The position numbers and the translations under genes were made by a program. A stretch of DNA of 64,000 bases from Mesorhizobium sp. WSM4313 (GTDB lineage: Bacteria; Pseudomonadota; Alphaproteobacteria; Rhizobiales; Rhizobiaceae): assembly GCF_002294725.1 (NCBI RefSeq), contig NZ_NSFT01000004.1, forward strand, positions 310,001-374,000, read 5' to 3'. Each line of letters begins with the position of its first letter. The first letter of the stretch is position 1. The notes under the pieces were generated by a model. The model searched no databases and was not told the DNA's origin. It saw only the letters and a program-made list of their open reading frames with translations. Of this stretch, positions 17,921-27,023 are shown one piece after another.

Positions 17921-18542
17921 GATATCCCCGGTTTTGATCCCGCTGTCCTCGATATCAGAACGGGAAGATTCGATGCTGACCTTTCTGCAACACCCTCGGT
18001 CCAACCAGCTTGACGCCCCAATGTTCACAGGATCGGCAAACCATCCACAGGACAGTATTCCGGGGGCCTGATTCCGGTTGACTCGGCAAGCGGCCATTCT
18101 TAGTTGCAAATTTGGAACGAAGCAAGAACATTCGGGCGACCGATTGTCGTCGAACGCTCGCTCACAACCGACCAGCCGCATCCGCTCGCGCAAAGAATCG
18201 CGGACGTCCTCGCTGATCGCCAAAGTAGCAAGTTGCTTCTTTTGGGCGTTCACCTTCGAGATTAGCCGAAACGTTGGTGAAATCGTCATTCACGGGCGCG
18301 AAGCGACGCGCGCAGACCCGAGGATCCATTCCGTGACCTGTGAGCGTCGCGGCGAGCCAGAACGAGCTCGTTCTGCGCCGCCTCATTCTTCGCGCAACGG
18401 CACGGAATGGATCCTCGGGTCTGCGCGCCGCTTCGCGTCGCTCCGCCCGTGGATGACGAAGTTCGCGCGCGTCGGCTGATCTCCAAAGTAGCGACGGGCA
18501 TCGACGATACGTCTTCTCCCGATTTCATCGGCCTACGCTGCC
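17921..18542. other. Gene-poor 622-base interval with a palindromic repeat
   Basis: Holds the dnaB upstream region (17921-18283), a palindromic repeat (18284-18459, listed separately) and the tail after the Rsm22 gene. I see no conserved reading frame, tRNA or other RNA signature. Open frames here lack start-site or family support. Confidence 0.6.
18284..18459. repeat. Palindromic intergenic repeat, CGTCATTC family, copy 1
   Basis: Inverted arms: CGTCATTCACGGGCGCGAAGCGACGCG...AGACCCGAGGATCCATTCCGTG (18284-18334) against CACGGAATGGATCCTCGGGTCTGCGCG...CGCCCGTGGATGACG (18402-18458). The centre itself includes the short dyad AGAACGAGCTCGTTCT at 18359-18374. A related copy is at 33619-33799. Confidence 0.85.
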
Positions 18543-19508
18543 TCAGTCCACCGCATCGCCCCAGTCAGCCCGTCGCGCCGCCTTGAACAACTCGCCGTCG
18601 CGCTTGCTGAACAGGCGCTCGCCGGCGCTGCCGTCCGGTTGGCAGAGTTTTAGCACCACCTTGCCGGAGCCCCCCTTTGGCGGCGCGATCACCCGCGCCG
18701 AATGCGCAGGCGCGGGCTGCCGGGAGGCGGCGAGGTAGATGTACTTCTCGTCCTCCCATGGCACCTCGGCCTCCTTGACCAGGCGATGCAGGCGCGACCG
18801 GGCGAGGCGGCGCGCGAAATGGCACCAGTCGGGCGGAGCAAGCGGGCATGGCGCCGCGTGCGGGCAGGGTGCGGAAACATGCGCGCCGGCCGCAATCAGT
18901 TGGCGGCGCGCGGCAAGGATGCGCTGCCAGCCGGCGGGCGTGCCAGGCTCGACGATGAGCAATGTGTCGACCGTGAGCTGCCAGAGGCGACCGACGAGCT
19001 TCGGCAGCGATAAAGGCACGATCTCGTCCAGCACATAGGCGGCGCTGACGAGGTCGGCGGGCTTGATGTCGTCGAGATCGATGGTGGCGTCGCCGGCGAT
19101 CCATTCGGCGCGGGCGGCGATCGTGCCGGCCGCAAGCGACTGCCCGACCTTGCGTACCGCGGCGCTTGCTTCGACCAGAACCGCCTGTTCCAACTCCGGC
19201 CAGGCGTCTGACGTGGCCCACAGCATGGTGCCAGGCCCGGCGCCGACATCGAGCAGGCTCGCCGGCCGGAAGTCGGGGCGAACCTCGATCAAGGCATCGA
19301 GGCTGGCGCGCACGGCGGCATAGGTGGCGGGCAGCCGCGTCGCCAGATAGGCCTTGACGGCCATGTCTTCGCCCATATGCAGGCGGCCGTCGCGCAGCTC
19401 GGCGCGGTAGCGCTCCGAGAGCGTCCGCGCCGCCTGCTTCAGCGCCGGCAATGGTACCTTCTCCAAGAGGCTGTCGACGCCTTGCCGGAGCGGGGCGGGC
19501 AGTTCCAT
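18543..19508 (-). CDS. Rsm22/METTL17-type ribosomal small subunit protein
   Basis: A 321-residue protein of the Rsm22 family, relatives of mitochondrial METTL17, associated with small-subunit assembly. It has a class I SAM-methyltransferase fold with SLLDVGAGPGTML at ~84-96 and a downstream DEIVPLSLP block. Four cysteines follow the spacing reported for the METTL17 [4Fe-4S] cluster: Cys215-x5-Cys221-x7-Cys229 then Cys289. Start MELPAPLRQGVDSLL at 19508 is one base after the ynfA stop, so the two are co-transcribed. Catalytic methylation activity is doubtful in this family. Confidence 0.85.
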   Translation of the reverse strand: MELPAPLRQGVDSLLEKVPLPALKQAARTLSERYRAELRDGRLHMGEDMAVKAYLATRLPATYAAVRASLDALIEVRPDFRPASLLDVGAGPGTMLWATSDAWPELEQAVLVEASAAVRKVGQSLAAGTIAARAEWIAGDATIDLDDIKPADLVSAAYVLDEIVPLSLPKLVGRLWQLTVDTLLIVEPGTPAGWQRILAARRQLIAAGAHVSAPCPHAAPCPLAPPDWCHFARRLARSRLHRLVKEAEVPWEDEKYIYLAASRQPAPAHSARVIAPPKGGSGKVVLKLCQPDGSAGERLFSKRDGELFKAARRADWGDAVD

Positions 19509-19509
19509 C

Positions 19510-19833
19510 TCAGGCTCCCCTTGGAGCGAGCAGGATGACCGAGGCGCCGACGATGCAGAGCGCAGCGCCGGCCAGATCCCAGCGGTCGGGACGCACGCCT
19601 TCGACCAGCCATAGCCAGCCGAGCGACGCGGCGATGTAGATGCCGCCATAAGCGGCGTAGGCGCGGCCCGCCGCATCCGTGCCGACCAGCGACAGCAGCG
19701 ACGCGAACAGCGCCAGCAAGATGAGGCCAGGGAGAAGCCAGAGCGCCGACTTCTCCAGCCGCCACCACGCCCAGAACGAAAAGCAGCCGGCGATCTCGGC
19801 AAGAGCGGCTGCGGTGTAGATGAGGTAGGTCAT
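19510..19833 (-). CDS. YnfA family small membrane protein
   Basis: A 107-residue four-helix protein of the YnfA (UPF0060) family, small inner-membrane proteins resembling SMR drug transporters in topology. Motif regions [15 protein letters not shown] near the N-terminus and [18 protein letters not shown] are the family hallmarks. The start codon at 19831-19833 follows directly after the T-tract of a hairpin, leaving an atypical ribosome binding site (see the terminator at 19835-19863). It is followed by the Rsm22-type gene with one base between. Confidence 0.9.
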   Translation of the reverse strand: MTYLIYTAAALAEIAGCFSFWAWWRLEKSALWLLPGLILLALFASLLSLVGTDAAGRAYAAYGGIYIAASLGWLWLVEGVRPDRWDLAGAALCIVGASVILLAPRGA

Positions 19834-19834
19834 G

Positions 19835-19863
19835 AAAAAAGGTCTCGCGAACGAGACCTTTTT
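19835..19863 (-). terminator. Terminator after cfa, merging with the ynfA leader
   Basis: GGTCTCG (19841-19847) pairs with CGAGACC (19852-19858) over a CGAA loop. T-tracts occur on both strands, TTTTTT on the minus (19840-19835) and TTTTT on the plus (19859-19863). On the minus strand it follows cfa by about 40 bases and ends two bases before the ynfA ATG, so part of the hairpin occupies the ynfA ribosome-binding region. Confidence 0.75.
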
Positions 19864-19901
19864 CGTGGCGTCAGGCCGCAATGGCAAGCGGCATTGCGCG
19901 G

Positions 19902-21188
19902 CTACCCCACCTTCTTGCGGCGGGTCGGCTTGGAGGGCGCCGGCGCCGCCGGCTCCTGGTGGCCGATATCGCGCAGCTCCAGCGCCTTCTCGCATTTGGC
20001 CATGTAGTCGCGCGTCATCGGCAGCGTGTCGTTCTTCTTGGCGATCTGGAACTGGAAGATCACCAGGTCCTGCCAGCGGAAGGCGGCCTCGGAAGCGGCG
20101 AGATAGAACTCCCACATGCGGCAGAAGCGCTCGTCATAGATCGCTTTCGCCTTGTCGCGGTTGGCGGCGAAGCGCTCGCCCCAATGCTTGAGCGTATCGG
20201 CGTAATGCAGCCGCAGGATTTCGATATCGGTGACGACGAGGCCCGACTTCTCGATCGCCGGCATCACCTCCGACATCGCCGGGATGTAGCCGCCCGGGAA
20301 AATGTATTTGCGGACGAAGGCGCTGGTCGCCCACGGCACGCCGGAACGGCCGATGGTATGGAGCAGCATCACGCCGTCGGGCTTGAGCAGCGTCGCGGCC
20401 TTGTCGAAGAAGGTGCGGTAGTGATTGACGCCGACATGCTCGAACATGCCGACCGAGACGATGCGGTCGAAACGTTCGTTGATGTGGCGATAATCCTTGA
20501 GTTCGAAATGCACGCGGTCCTGCAGGCCCTGCGCATGCGCGCGGTCGGTGGCGACGCCATGCTGTTCGGTGGAGAGGGTGACGCCCTGCACATCGACGTC
20601 GAAGACCTTGGCGAGATAGAGGCCCAGCCCGCCCCAGCCGGAGCCGATGTCGAGCACCGTCTGGCCGGCCTTGAGCCGCAGCTTGGCGGCGATGTGGCGC
20701 TTCTTGGCAAGCTGCGCCTCGTCGAGCGTCATGTCGGGCTGTTCGAAATAGGCGCAGGAATACTGCATGTCCTCGTCGAGGAAGAGCTTGTAGAGCTCGC
20801 CCGAGAGATCGTAGTGGCGTTCGACGTTGCGGCGCGAGCGCGCGGCGGTGTTGATCTGCTGCAGCCGGCGGAAGGCGTGGCGCAGCCCCTCGATCGCCTT
20901 CGACCAGGTTACGTCGATGCCGCTCGATCCCATGTTCTGGAACGCGATGCGCATCAGGCCGAGAACGCCGCCCTCGATCACGTCGAGCTCGCCGTCCATG
21001 TAGGCTTCGGGCACCGCCAGCATCGGATCGAAGGTGATGGCGCGCTCGGCATGCGTGGTCTTGATGTGGATATGCACCGGCTCGCCGCTGCCGTCGCCGA
21101 ACTTGTGCGTCGCGCCCTTCGGTCCGGTCACCTTGAGGTCGCCGGCGCGCACCAGGCGTTCGAGAACGTGTTTCAACAGGATATTCAT
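19902..21188 (-). CDS. cfa: Cyclopropane-fatty-acyl-phospholipid synthase
   Basis: A 428-residue SAM-dependent CFA synthase that methylenates unsaturated acyl chains of membrane phospholipids; it acts at the inner membrane. The SAM motif [17 protein letters not shown] lies near residue 195, [17 protein letters not shown] precedes it, and [15 protein letters not shown] contains the bicarbonate/active-site region. The N-terminal ~100 residues form the lipid-binding domain. Start at [13 protein letters not shown] (21188) chosen over longer frames reaching 21419. Monocistronic: terminator hairpins lie both upstream and downstream. Rhizobia often have more than one Cfa paralogue. Confidence 0.92.
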   Translation of the reverse strand: MNILLKHVLERLVRAGDLKVTGPKGATHKFGDGSGEPVHIHIKTTHAERAITFDPMLAVPEAYMDGELDVIEGGVLGLMRIAFQNMGSSGIDVTWSKAIEGLRHAFRRLQQINTAARSRRNVERHYDLSGELYKLFLDEDMQYSCAYFEQPDMTLDEAQLAKKRHIAAKLRLKAGQTVLDIGSGWGGLGLYLAKVFDVDVQGVTLSTEQHGVATDRAHAQGLQDRVHFELKDYRHINERFDRIVSVGMFEHVGVNHYRTFFDKAATLLKPDGVMLLHTIGRSGVPWATSAFVRKYIFPGGYIPAMSEVMPAIEKSGLVVTDIEILRLHYADTLKHWGERFAANRDKAKAIYDERFCRMWEFYLAASEAAFRWQDLVIFQFQIAKKNDTLPMTRDYMAKCEKALELRDIGHQEPAAPAPSKPTRRKKVG

Positions 21189-21333
21189 GACCAAATGTCC
21201 CCTCAGTCGGATCACCCGGTAATCGGACTGGAATGCCAGATCGAAAATGCCACGGCGCCTCGCCCGCGTCCAATCGACGCGCCACGCTGTAATGTGCACA
21301 AGATATGGGGTGTCGAAAAGTTCCTTTTGGCAC

Positions 21334-21360
21334 AAAAAAGCCCGGGTCAAAGACCCGGGC
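21334..21360 (-). terminator. Rho-independent terminator of the rpsF-rpsR-rplI operon
   Basis: A perfect GC-rich stem, GCCCGGGTC (21340-21348) with GACCCGGGC (21352-21360) and an AAA loop, is followed on the minus strand by six T residues (21339-21334). It lies 74 bases after the rplI stop. Confidence 0.9.
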
Positions 21361-21433
21361 GTTGGTCCAGAAATCCTGGACGTCTGCGAGCCGAAGCGAC
21401 GCTTCGGAGGATGTGCCAAATCAGGTCCGGAGA

Positions 21434-22018
21434 TCAGGCGTTCTCTTCGCCGCCTTCGAATTCGGCGTTCGGGTCGAAGAAATTCTCCGGCCGGGCGTTG
21501 TCGTTGATGTCCTCGCCATAGATGGCTTCGGCGGTGGTCAGCGTCTCGCCCTTGGCCTGGCGCTCCGCCTCGTCGGCCGAACGGGCGACGTTGAGCGTCA
21601 CGGTGACCTCGACTTCCGGATGCAGCGCGATCGCCACGTTGGAGAGGCCGATGGTCTTGATTGGCTGGTTGAGCTCGACCTGGTTGCGGTTGACGGTGAA
21701 GCCTTCGGCGATCAGCAGATCGGCGATGTCGCGGGTCGACACCGAGCCGTAGAGCTGACCGGTCTCGCCGGCCGAGCGCACCACGATGAAGCTCTTGCCG
21801 TCGAGCTTCTCGGCGACCTGCGCGGCCTCCGACTTACGCTCCAGGTTGCGGGCTTCGAGCTGGGCGCGCTGGCCCTCGAACTTCTTCTTGTTGGCTTCGT
21901 TGGCGCGCAGCGCCTTGCCCTGCGGCAGCAGGAAATTGCGGGCGAACCCGTCCTTGACCTTGACGGTCTCGCCCATCTGGCCGAGGCGGGAAATGCGCTC
22001 GAGGAGAATGACTTCCAT
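21434..22018 (-). CDS. rplI: 50S ribosomal protein L9
   Basis: A 194-residue L9 with the 23S rRNA-binding N-terminal domain ([20 protein letters not shown]) and the family signature [13 protein letters not shown], then the long connecting helix and C-terminal domain. The acidic C-terminal tail past residue ~150 makes it longer than the E. coli 149-residue protein, which is normal for Rhizobiales. It is the last gene of rpsF-rpsR-rplI. The 217-base gap to rpsR contains no convincing gene. Confidence 0.96.
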   Translation of the reverse strand: MEVILLERISRLGQMGETVKVKDGFARNFLLPQGKALRANEANKKKFEGQRAQLEARNLERKSEAAQVAEKLDGKSFIVVRSAGETGQLYGSVSTRDIADLLIAEGFTVNRNQVELNQPIKTIGLSNVAIALHPEVEVTVTLNVARSADEAERQAKGETLTTAEAIYGEDINDNARPENFFDPNAEFEGGEENA

Positions 22019-22235
22019 GGTTTCGTTCCTTCGGTTGGCGCCGGCCGGAAGGCTGGCGCAATGATCTGGAACAGGTCAGGAAGCTCTTTGCGGCGCTCGC
22101 CGCTCTTGTCGCTGTCCTGCCTGTCCTGGCAGTTAGAGGCCATCCGGCCCCAACTCGGGATTTGATTTGAACCGCGGCGCCCGTCGCCGTGGGTGGGGAT
22201 GCGGGCGCCAAGCGCCCGCATCGAAGTTTCAGGCC

Positions 22236-22484
22236 TCAGCGAACCACATAGGGCAGCAGGCCGAGGAAGCGGGCGCGCTTGATCGCCTTGGCGAGCTCGC
22301 GCTGCTTCTTCTGGCTGACGGCGGTGATGCGCGAGGGCACGATCTTGCCGCGTTCGGAAATGTAGCGCTGCAGGAGACGCACGTCCTTGTAGTCGATCTT
22401 GGGCGCGTTGGCGCCGGAGAACGGGCAGGTCTTGCGGCGGCGGTGGAAGGGGCGCCGGGTCGGGATCTGGTTGATGTCGACCAT
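22236..22484 (-). CDS. rpsR: 30S ribosomal protein S18
   Basis: An 82-residue S18. It contains the conserved [21 protein letters not shown] region near the N-terminus, followed by [31 protein letters not shown]. Binds 16S rRNA with S6. Its ATG shares one base with the rpsF stop codon (TAATG), indicating translational coupling with its assembly partner. Confidence 0.97.
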   Translation of the reverse strand: MVDINQIPTRRPFHRRRKTCPFSGANAPKIDYKDVRLLQRYISERGKIVPSRITAVSQKKQRELAKAIKRARFLGLLPYVVR

Positions 22485-22969
22485 TATTCTGCACCTCCTT
22501 CAACGCCTTCGCGCGGACGGCGCGGGCCACGGTCGCCGCCGTCACGGTCGCCGAACGAACGCGGGCCGCGGTCACCGCGGTCGCGGTCGCCGAACGAACG
22601 CGGGCCACGGTCGCGGTCGCCGAAGCCGCCGCGCTCGGAGCGCTCTTCGCGCTTCTGCATCATCGCCGAGGCGCCTTCCTCATGCGCTTCCACCTTGATG
22701 GTGAGGAAGCGAAGGACGTCTTCCGACAGGCCCATCTGGCGCTCCATTTCGTTGAGCGCGGCCGGCGGGCAGGTGATGTCCATCAGCGTGTAGTAAGCCT
22801 TCCGGTTCTTCTTGACCCGGTAGGTGAGGGACTTCAGTCCCCAGTTCTCGATCCGGCCGACCGATCCGCCATTCGCCGTGATGACGCCCTTGTACTGTTC
22901 GACAAGCGCATCAACCTGCTGTTGCGACAGGTCCTGCCGGGCAAGAAACACATGTTCGTAAAGAGCCAT
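22484..22969 (-). CDS. rpsF: 30S ribosomal protein S6
   Basis: A 161-residue S6, starting [15 protein letters not shown], with the RNA-binding fold over the first ~110 residues ([35 protein letters not shown]). Beyond ~115 it has a low-complexity tail with repeated [12 protein letters not shown]-type units, highly charged and Arg/Asp/Gly-rich, absent from E. coli S6 but found in Rhizobiales. It opens the rpsF-rpsR-rplI operon. The 358-base upstream region may hold autoregulatory RNA. Confidence 0.96.
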   Translation of the reverse strand: MALYEHVFLARQDLSQQQVDALVEQYKGVITANGGSVGRIENWGLKSLTYRVKKNRKAYYTLMDITCPPAALNEMERQMGLSEDVLRFLTIKVEAHEEGASAMMQKREERSERGGFGDRDRGPRSFGDRDRGDRGPRSFGDRDGGDRGPRRPREGVEGGAE

Positions 22970-23327
22970 TATGTTTAAGTGCCTTTCTTCGTTTCTCTCA
23001 CCGGCCCTCGCGGCTAAGCCTCTGCAACTTGTCTGACCCGATCGCGAAAGAGCGGGGAAGAAAGGAGCATCACGAGACGGTCGAGAGCGGAGACACGGGA
23101 GGCTGGAAGCCCTTCCGGCTTCGTGTCGCGACCTTCGAAAAGGCCGCGGCCCTCCGTTCAGCCCCCAGCAAGGACCGGCAGATTGCGCGGGTCTATATAG
23201 CAATTCGCCAGGAAGGCAAGGCCCGGCCGCGTCGCCGATGCCGCGGACCTGCGAAGCGGCCGTTTCGTTTACACGACAGATCGATGCTTTTGCTGGCACC
23301 GGAGCGCTGCCCGGCCGACACGGCAAG
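22970..23327 (-). promoter_or_regulatory. rpsF upstream region; candidate promoter and long leader
   Basis: No gene is supported in these 358 bases. On the minus strand a possible -10 (TATATA, about 23194-23199) sits 14 bases after a TTGCCT-like element near 23214-23219, a spacing shorter than usual, so the promoter call is weak. If used, it gives a leader of about 220 nt, long enough for the S6:S18-binding RNA known to control such operons in other bacteria. Confidence 0.35.
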
Positions 23328-24449
23328 TCAGATCCTGCGGAGCGCTTCAGCGGGGAGAAGGCGCGTGGCGCGCCAAGCCGGGTAGAGTGCGCCGAGCGGC
23401 CCGGCGATGAAGACGAAGATCAGCGCCTGGGCGATCGACCAGCCTGACAGATAGGGCACGATCAGCCCCGCCGCGACCCTTGTCTTCGCCGCCGCTTCCA
23501 TGGTCAGGGCGCCGAGAACGATGCCGATAACGCCGCCGGCTGCGCTCATGAAGACGCCTTCGATGAGGATGAGCCGAAGAATCCGCCGCGGCGCCCAGCC
23601 AAGCGCCGCCAGAACACCAATCTCGAACGTCCGTTCGTTCACGGCCATCAGCAGCGTGTTGGCGACCGCAACCGAGGCCATCGCCATGACGACCAGCGAA
23701 ATCGTGCGGGCGATCGCCCGAAGCAGATCGAAGATGCGGATGCTGTTGGCGAACTGCTCGGTGTCGACGACCACGAATCCCGGGGCGGCTGCAACGAGCC
23801 GGGTTCGGGCAGCGGCGATGCCGTCGGCGTCGAGCGGGCGCTTCAGTCTTACCTCGAACAAGGTAAAGGCGTCCTCCCGCGACAGGAGCTGCTGCAGCCC
23901 CTCGAGCGGAACGATGGCGCTGTTCTGGTTCAGCATGGACGAGAACGACGCGATGCCGACGATCCGATAGGGCTGGAACTGCAGCTCGACGGTATCGCCG
24001 ACCCGCTTGTCCAATGCGCCGGCGATCGATTGGCCAAGGATCACCGGCCACTGGTCCCCCGGCACAGGGAGCCGCCCCGCCACGAGCGGCACGTCTTTCC
24101 ACAGGAAGCTGCCGCTTGGCCAGCCGGCCATGACGATATTGGCGTCCTCGTCGGCGGTGGTGATGTTGAGGAGAACGCCCGACACCGCCTCGACATTCGG
24201 CACCGCCGAAAGCGCCGGGCCGAGCGCTCTGGGCACGGTGCTGCTCACCAAATTGAAGGTGCTGCGCTGGCTAACCACCAGATCCGCGCCGTTCTCGTCG
24301 ATTCCCGACGCAAATGAGCGCTGGACGCCGGCGGTCAGGCCGGTAAGCGCCACGAAGCCGGCGACCGCCAAGGCGATGCCGAGCACCGTGAGCAAAGTGC
24401 GCAGCGGACGTGCGATGAGACCGCGCAAGGGCAGGGTCAGCTCCGTCAT
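23328..24449 (-). CDS. ABC transporter permease, MacB/LolE (FtsX) type
   Basis: A 373-residue permease with the four-helix FtsX/MacB topology: helix 1 at ~15-40 ([19 protein letters not shown]), a large periplasmic domain (~45-240), then three helices including [21 protein letters not shown] and the C-terminal ~330-365. Such permeases move lipids, lipoproteins or other amphiphiles by mechanotransmission. It starts three bases after the ABC ATPase gene (24453). With the MlaC-like gene upstream, this suggests lipid traffic between membranes linked to the type III PKS gene. Confidence 0.85.
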   Translation of the reverse strand: MTELTLPLRGLIARPLRTLLTVLGIALAVAGFVALTGLTAGVQRSFASGIDENGADLVVSQRSTFNLVSSTVPRALGPALSAVPNVEAVSGVLLNITTADEDANIVMAGWPSGSFLWKDVPLVAGRLPVPGDQWPVILGQSIAGALDKRVGDTVELQFQPYRIVGIASFSSMLNQNSAIVPLEGLQQLLSREDAFTLFEVRLKRPLDADGIAAARTRLVAAAPGFVVVDTEQFANSIRIFDLLRAIARTISLVVMAMASVAVANTLLMAVNERTFEIGVLAALGWAPRRILRLILIEGVFMSAAGGVIGIVLGALTMEAAAKTRVAAGLIVPYLSGWSIAQALIFVFIAGPLGALYPAWRATRLLPAEALRRI

Positions 24450-24452
24450 GGG

Positions 24453-25166
24453 CTAGCCGATCCGCGATGCCGGTGCGGGCGCTGAGATTGCCGCCGCCCG
24501 GCTGTCCGAGCGGATGCGGCCATCCGAGATCTCGACCCGGCGTCCGCACAACGCGGCCACGTCCTCGTCATGGGTCACCACGATTACTGCGGTCCCGAAC
24601 TCGCGATGCGCATTGCCGATGATGTCCATGACGGATTGGCTTGTCTGCACGTCGAGGCTTCCTGTCGGCTCGTCGGCAAGAAGAAGCTTCGGACGGTTGG
24701 CCAGCGCCCGCGCAATTGCAAGGCGCTGGCGCTCGCCGCCGGAAAGCTCGGCCGGCCGCAGCGCAGCGCGATCGGCAAGACCGAAATGCGCCAGAAGTTC
24801 CAGCGCGCGAGCGCGACGCTGCTGCGCTCCGCCGAGGTTTCCTAGCAGAGCCACCTCGATGTTCTCGCGCGCCGACAAAGAGGGGAGCAGGCAGAAGTTC
24901 TGGAAGACGATGCCGATCCTGCTGGCCCGGACCGCTGCCCACGCAGCGCTTCCATTGACGGCCCGCCCTTCGAACCGAACTTCGCCGCGGGTCGGCCGGT
25001 CGAGCCCGCAGACCAGGTTCAGGGTCGTCGATTTGCCGCTGCCGCTGCGGCCGACAATCGCGACGGTCTCGTCATTCCCGATTGCGAGTGACACGTCGTC
25101 GACGGCGACGATGCGGCCGCCGTCAAAATCGCGGCCGACATTGCTCAATTCGACGAGGGAGGACAT
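24453..25166 (-). CDS. ABC transporter ATP-binding protein, MacB/LolD type
   Basis: A 237-residue ATPase of the LolD/MacB/FtsE group. Walker A is GRSGSGKSTTLN (~38-49), the signature is LSGGERQRLAIARAL, Walker B is LLLADEPTGSLD, and a switch His is in VVTHDEDVAALC. The start MSSLVELSNVG (25166) excludes an upstream extension with no ABC similarity. Partner of the permease three bases downstream; the MlaC-like gene lies 16 bases upstream, so the three are one unit. Confidence 0.9.
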   Translation of the reverse strand: MSSLVELSNVGRDFDGGRIVAVDDVSLAIGNDETVAIVGRSGSGKSTTLNLVCGLDRPTRGEVRFEGRAVNGSAAWAAVRASRIGIVFQNFCLLPSLSARENIEVALLGNLGGAQQRRARALELLAHFGLADRAALRPAELSGGERQRLAIARALANRPKLLLADEPTGSLDVQTSQSVMDIIGNAHREFGTAVIVVTHDEDVAALCGRRVEISDGRIRSDSRAAAISAPAPASRIG

Positions 25167-25182
25167 GAGCGCCAGCGAGGAA

Positions 25183-25797
25183 TCATACCCGGCCTTTCCT
25201 GAGATCGACGACAAGCGCGGGGATCGAGCCGCCATTGCCGGCGAGGATCTGGCCGATGCGGTCCCGCTGCCGCACGGTCACCGACCCGCCGTCGACAAAG
25301 ACATCGCCGATACACAGTTGCCCGCGGCAGCGGCGGACACGCCAGTCCACGGACGTCGGGCCGCGGAGCTGCCGGCGGAATTCGCTGCGCACCAGTATGT
25401 CGCCGTTGGCCAGGGTCTTTGTGCCGAGCACGGTGAAAGTCTTGTCCTGCGTCCGTTCCAGCTTGTCGGCCAGCCCGTGTGCGATGGCATAAAGAAGCGC
25501 ATCGACCACCGCGGCGCGGTCGCCCGCGCTCGCGCTGCGCCAGCGCGTCCCGAGCACGGCCTGGGCAATTCCCTTTCCGTCGAAGGCCGCTGAGATCGAG
25601 CGGAGCTGCGCCTCGGCGGGCCCGCCGTGCCCGAGCACGAGCGCCGCCTGGCGCACGGTCTCAACCAGCTTGATCGCATCGCCTTGCTCGTCGGCAACCG
25701 CCGAGATCGGCGGGGCGCAGATGCTGAGCAACAGAGGGACGAGCAACAGCCGGGCCAAACCTGCCCAGCTTGCGTATGACCATGGGCCCGCCGTCAT
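25183..25797 (-). CDS. MlaC/Ttg2D-family periplasmic lipid-binding protein
   Basis: A 204-residue exported protein. A long basic-then-hydrophobic N-terminus (LARLLLVPLLLSICAPPISAVADE, to about residue 37) is the signal peptide. The mature part matches the MlaC fold pattern: AVLGTRWRSASAGDRAAVVDAL, then VDWRVRRCRGQLCIGDVFVDGGSVTVRQRDRI and the ILAGNGGSIPAL end. MlaC proteins carry phospholipid through the periplasm. No MlaD/MlaE/MlaF is nearby; the partner here is a MacB-type ABC transporter. Two cysteines in RRCRGQLC may form a disulfide. Confidence 0.8.
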   Translation of the reverse strand: MTAGPWSYASWAGLARLLLVPLLLSICAPPISAVADEQGDAIKLVETVRQAALVLGHGGPAEAQLRSISAAFDGKGIAQAVLGTRWRSASAGDRAAVVDALLYAIAHGLADKLERTQDKTFTVLGTKTLANGDILVRSEFRRQLRGPTSVDWRVRRCRGQLCIGDVFVDGGSVTVRQRDRIGQILAGNGGSIPALVVDLRKGRV

Positions 25798-27023
25798 GAT
25801 GCCATGTCATCCAATGCGCGGTTGGCTGTCAATATTGACCGTCCGGGAGGCAGCGCAGGCACATGCCCGAAATTGGAAGCGAGCGGTTCGAGGCGGGCTA
25901 GGCGCGCTTTCTGCCCTTCCGTCAGGTCGGGATGGCGGTTGCGCGGCTGTTTGCCGAACGTCGCGGCGACTTGCAGCATGCGCTCCTCGCAGCCTTGGGA
26001 GAATGGCAGGCCCAGTTCGCGGTAGATCCGCTTCATCTCGCCCGTCGGATCGGCAATCAGATCCTGTAGCCGCACCTCGGCGAGGTCGGCGGCTGGAATC
26101 CGGGTTCTATCAGCCAGATAGTGCATTTCCGTCGCGAGATATTCGCTGGCGATGATCTCTTCCTGCTCGTGCTCGGGCAGCGGCGGCTGCAGGGCGAACG
26201 CACGCTGCAACTCGCGCGTCAGAACAAGGTTGGACCGGAACACCGCTTCCGGCGGACGCGAGATGTGGACAAACTTGGCGCCAGGGAACAGCTCCAAAAG
26301 GTGGCGGACGCGCGCCGTGTGGCTCGGCGACTTGAGCAGAAGTCGCCGCCCTCCGGCAACGAGCGTGAGCTTCTGCACGAAAGCGAGCTGATGTGAGCGC
26401 CAGCGGTTCAGCTCTTGCGCCGAAAGCGAGTCGAGATCCTGATACCGATTGAAGAAGGCTTGCCGGCGGGGAAGCACGGCGCGTCCCGCCAGGATCGACA
26501 TTCCACCCAGATTGTTCAATGCGAAGTCGTCCTCCGCCGGCAGCCTGGCGCCAACCGGCACGACCGCGTCGAGGCGCGTCAACGGCAGCAAGGGCACGAA
26601 AAGATAGCGCAGCAGGGCCCAGCCAAGAACGAATGTCTGAGGCGCCAGGACCTGCGGCCAGCCCGGCGATCTCAGGTCCGGGTCCGCCGACAGCAGGTTC
26701 TGCAAAAAAGTCGTCCCGGAGCGGAAGTAGCCAAGAACGAACACAGGCGCGTTATCCGGTTCCATCCGGGGAGGTCGCAGCCGCAGCCATGCCCCAAGGA
26801 TCACGCGCTCCGGCAGGGAGGCGATCGTGTTGATGCCCGAAATCAGGAACAGGAGCATCAGGCGCGGCCAATAAACGGGAGGCAGCCGGCCTTCCGCACG
26901 CCATAGGACCCGCAACACGGCGTCAAGAGGTGCCACACACATGAAGTGCGGATACGGCAGGTAGGGCACCAGCCAACGGGCTGCGAAAGCACGGACGCGG
27001 TGCCGGATGGCGTTCGACTTCAT
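25794..27023 (-). CDS. Sulfotransferase family protein
   Basis: A 409-residue sulfotransferase-fold protein. The 5'-phosphosulfate loop is FVLGYFRSGTTFLQNLLSAD, and the 3'-phosphate element is FVHISRPPEAVFRSN, with LLLKSPSHTARVRHLLELFP between. A hydrophobic N-terminal part (~45-75) suggests membrane association. The start at 27023 gives MKSNAIRHRVRAF and shares an A with the PKS stop (TGATG), so it is coupled to the type III PKS; it also overlaps the MlaC-like gene by four bases. It probably transfers sulfate from PAPS to the product of this cluster; substrate unproven. Confidence 0.87.
   Translation of the reverse strand: MKSNAIRHRVRAFAARWLVPYLPYPHFMCVAPLDAVLRVLWRAEGRLPPVYWPRLMLLFLISGINTIASLPERVILGAWLRLRPPRMEPDNAPVFVLGYFRSGTTFLQNLLSADPDLRSPGWPQVLAPQTFVLGWALLRYLFVPLLPLTRLDAVVPVGARLPAEDDFALNNLGGMSILAGRAVLPRRQAFFNRYQDLDSLSAQELNRWRSHQLAFVQKLTLVAGGRRLLLKSPSHTARVRHLLELFPGAKFVHISRPPEAVFRSNLVLTRELQRAFALQPPLPEHEQEEIIASEYLATEMHYLADRTRIPAADLAEVRLQDLIADPTGEMKRIYRELGLPFSQGCEERMLQVAATFGKQPRNRHPDLTEGQKARLARLEPLASNFGHVPALPPGRSILTANRALDDMAS

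Noticed and set aside
22019-22235. Possible DUF2232 membrane gene between rpsR and rplI, as in some relatives
   Set aside because: Only 217 bases and no hydrophobic reading frame; treated as a plain spacer.
23029-23385. Possible small gene upstream of rpsF on the plus strand
   Set aside because: Basic composition, overlaps the permease end and has no supported start or family match.
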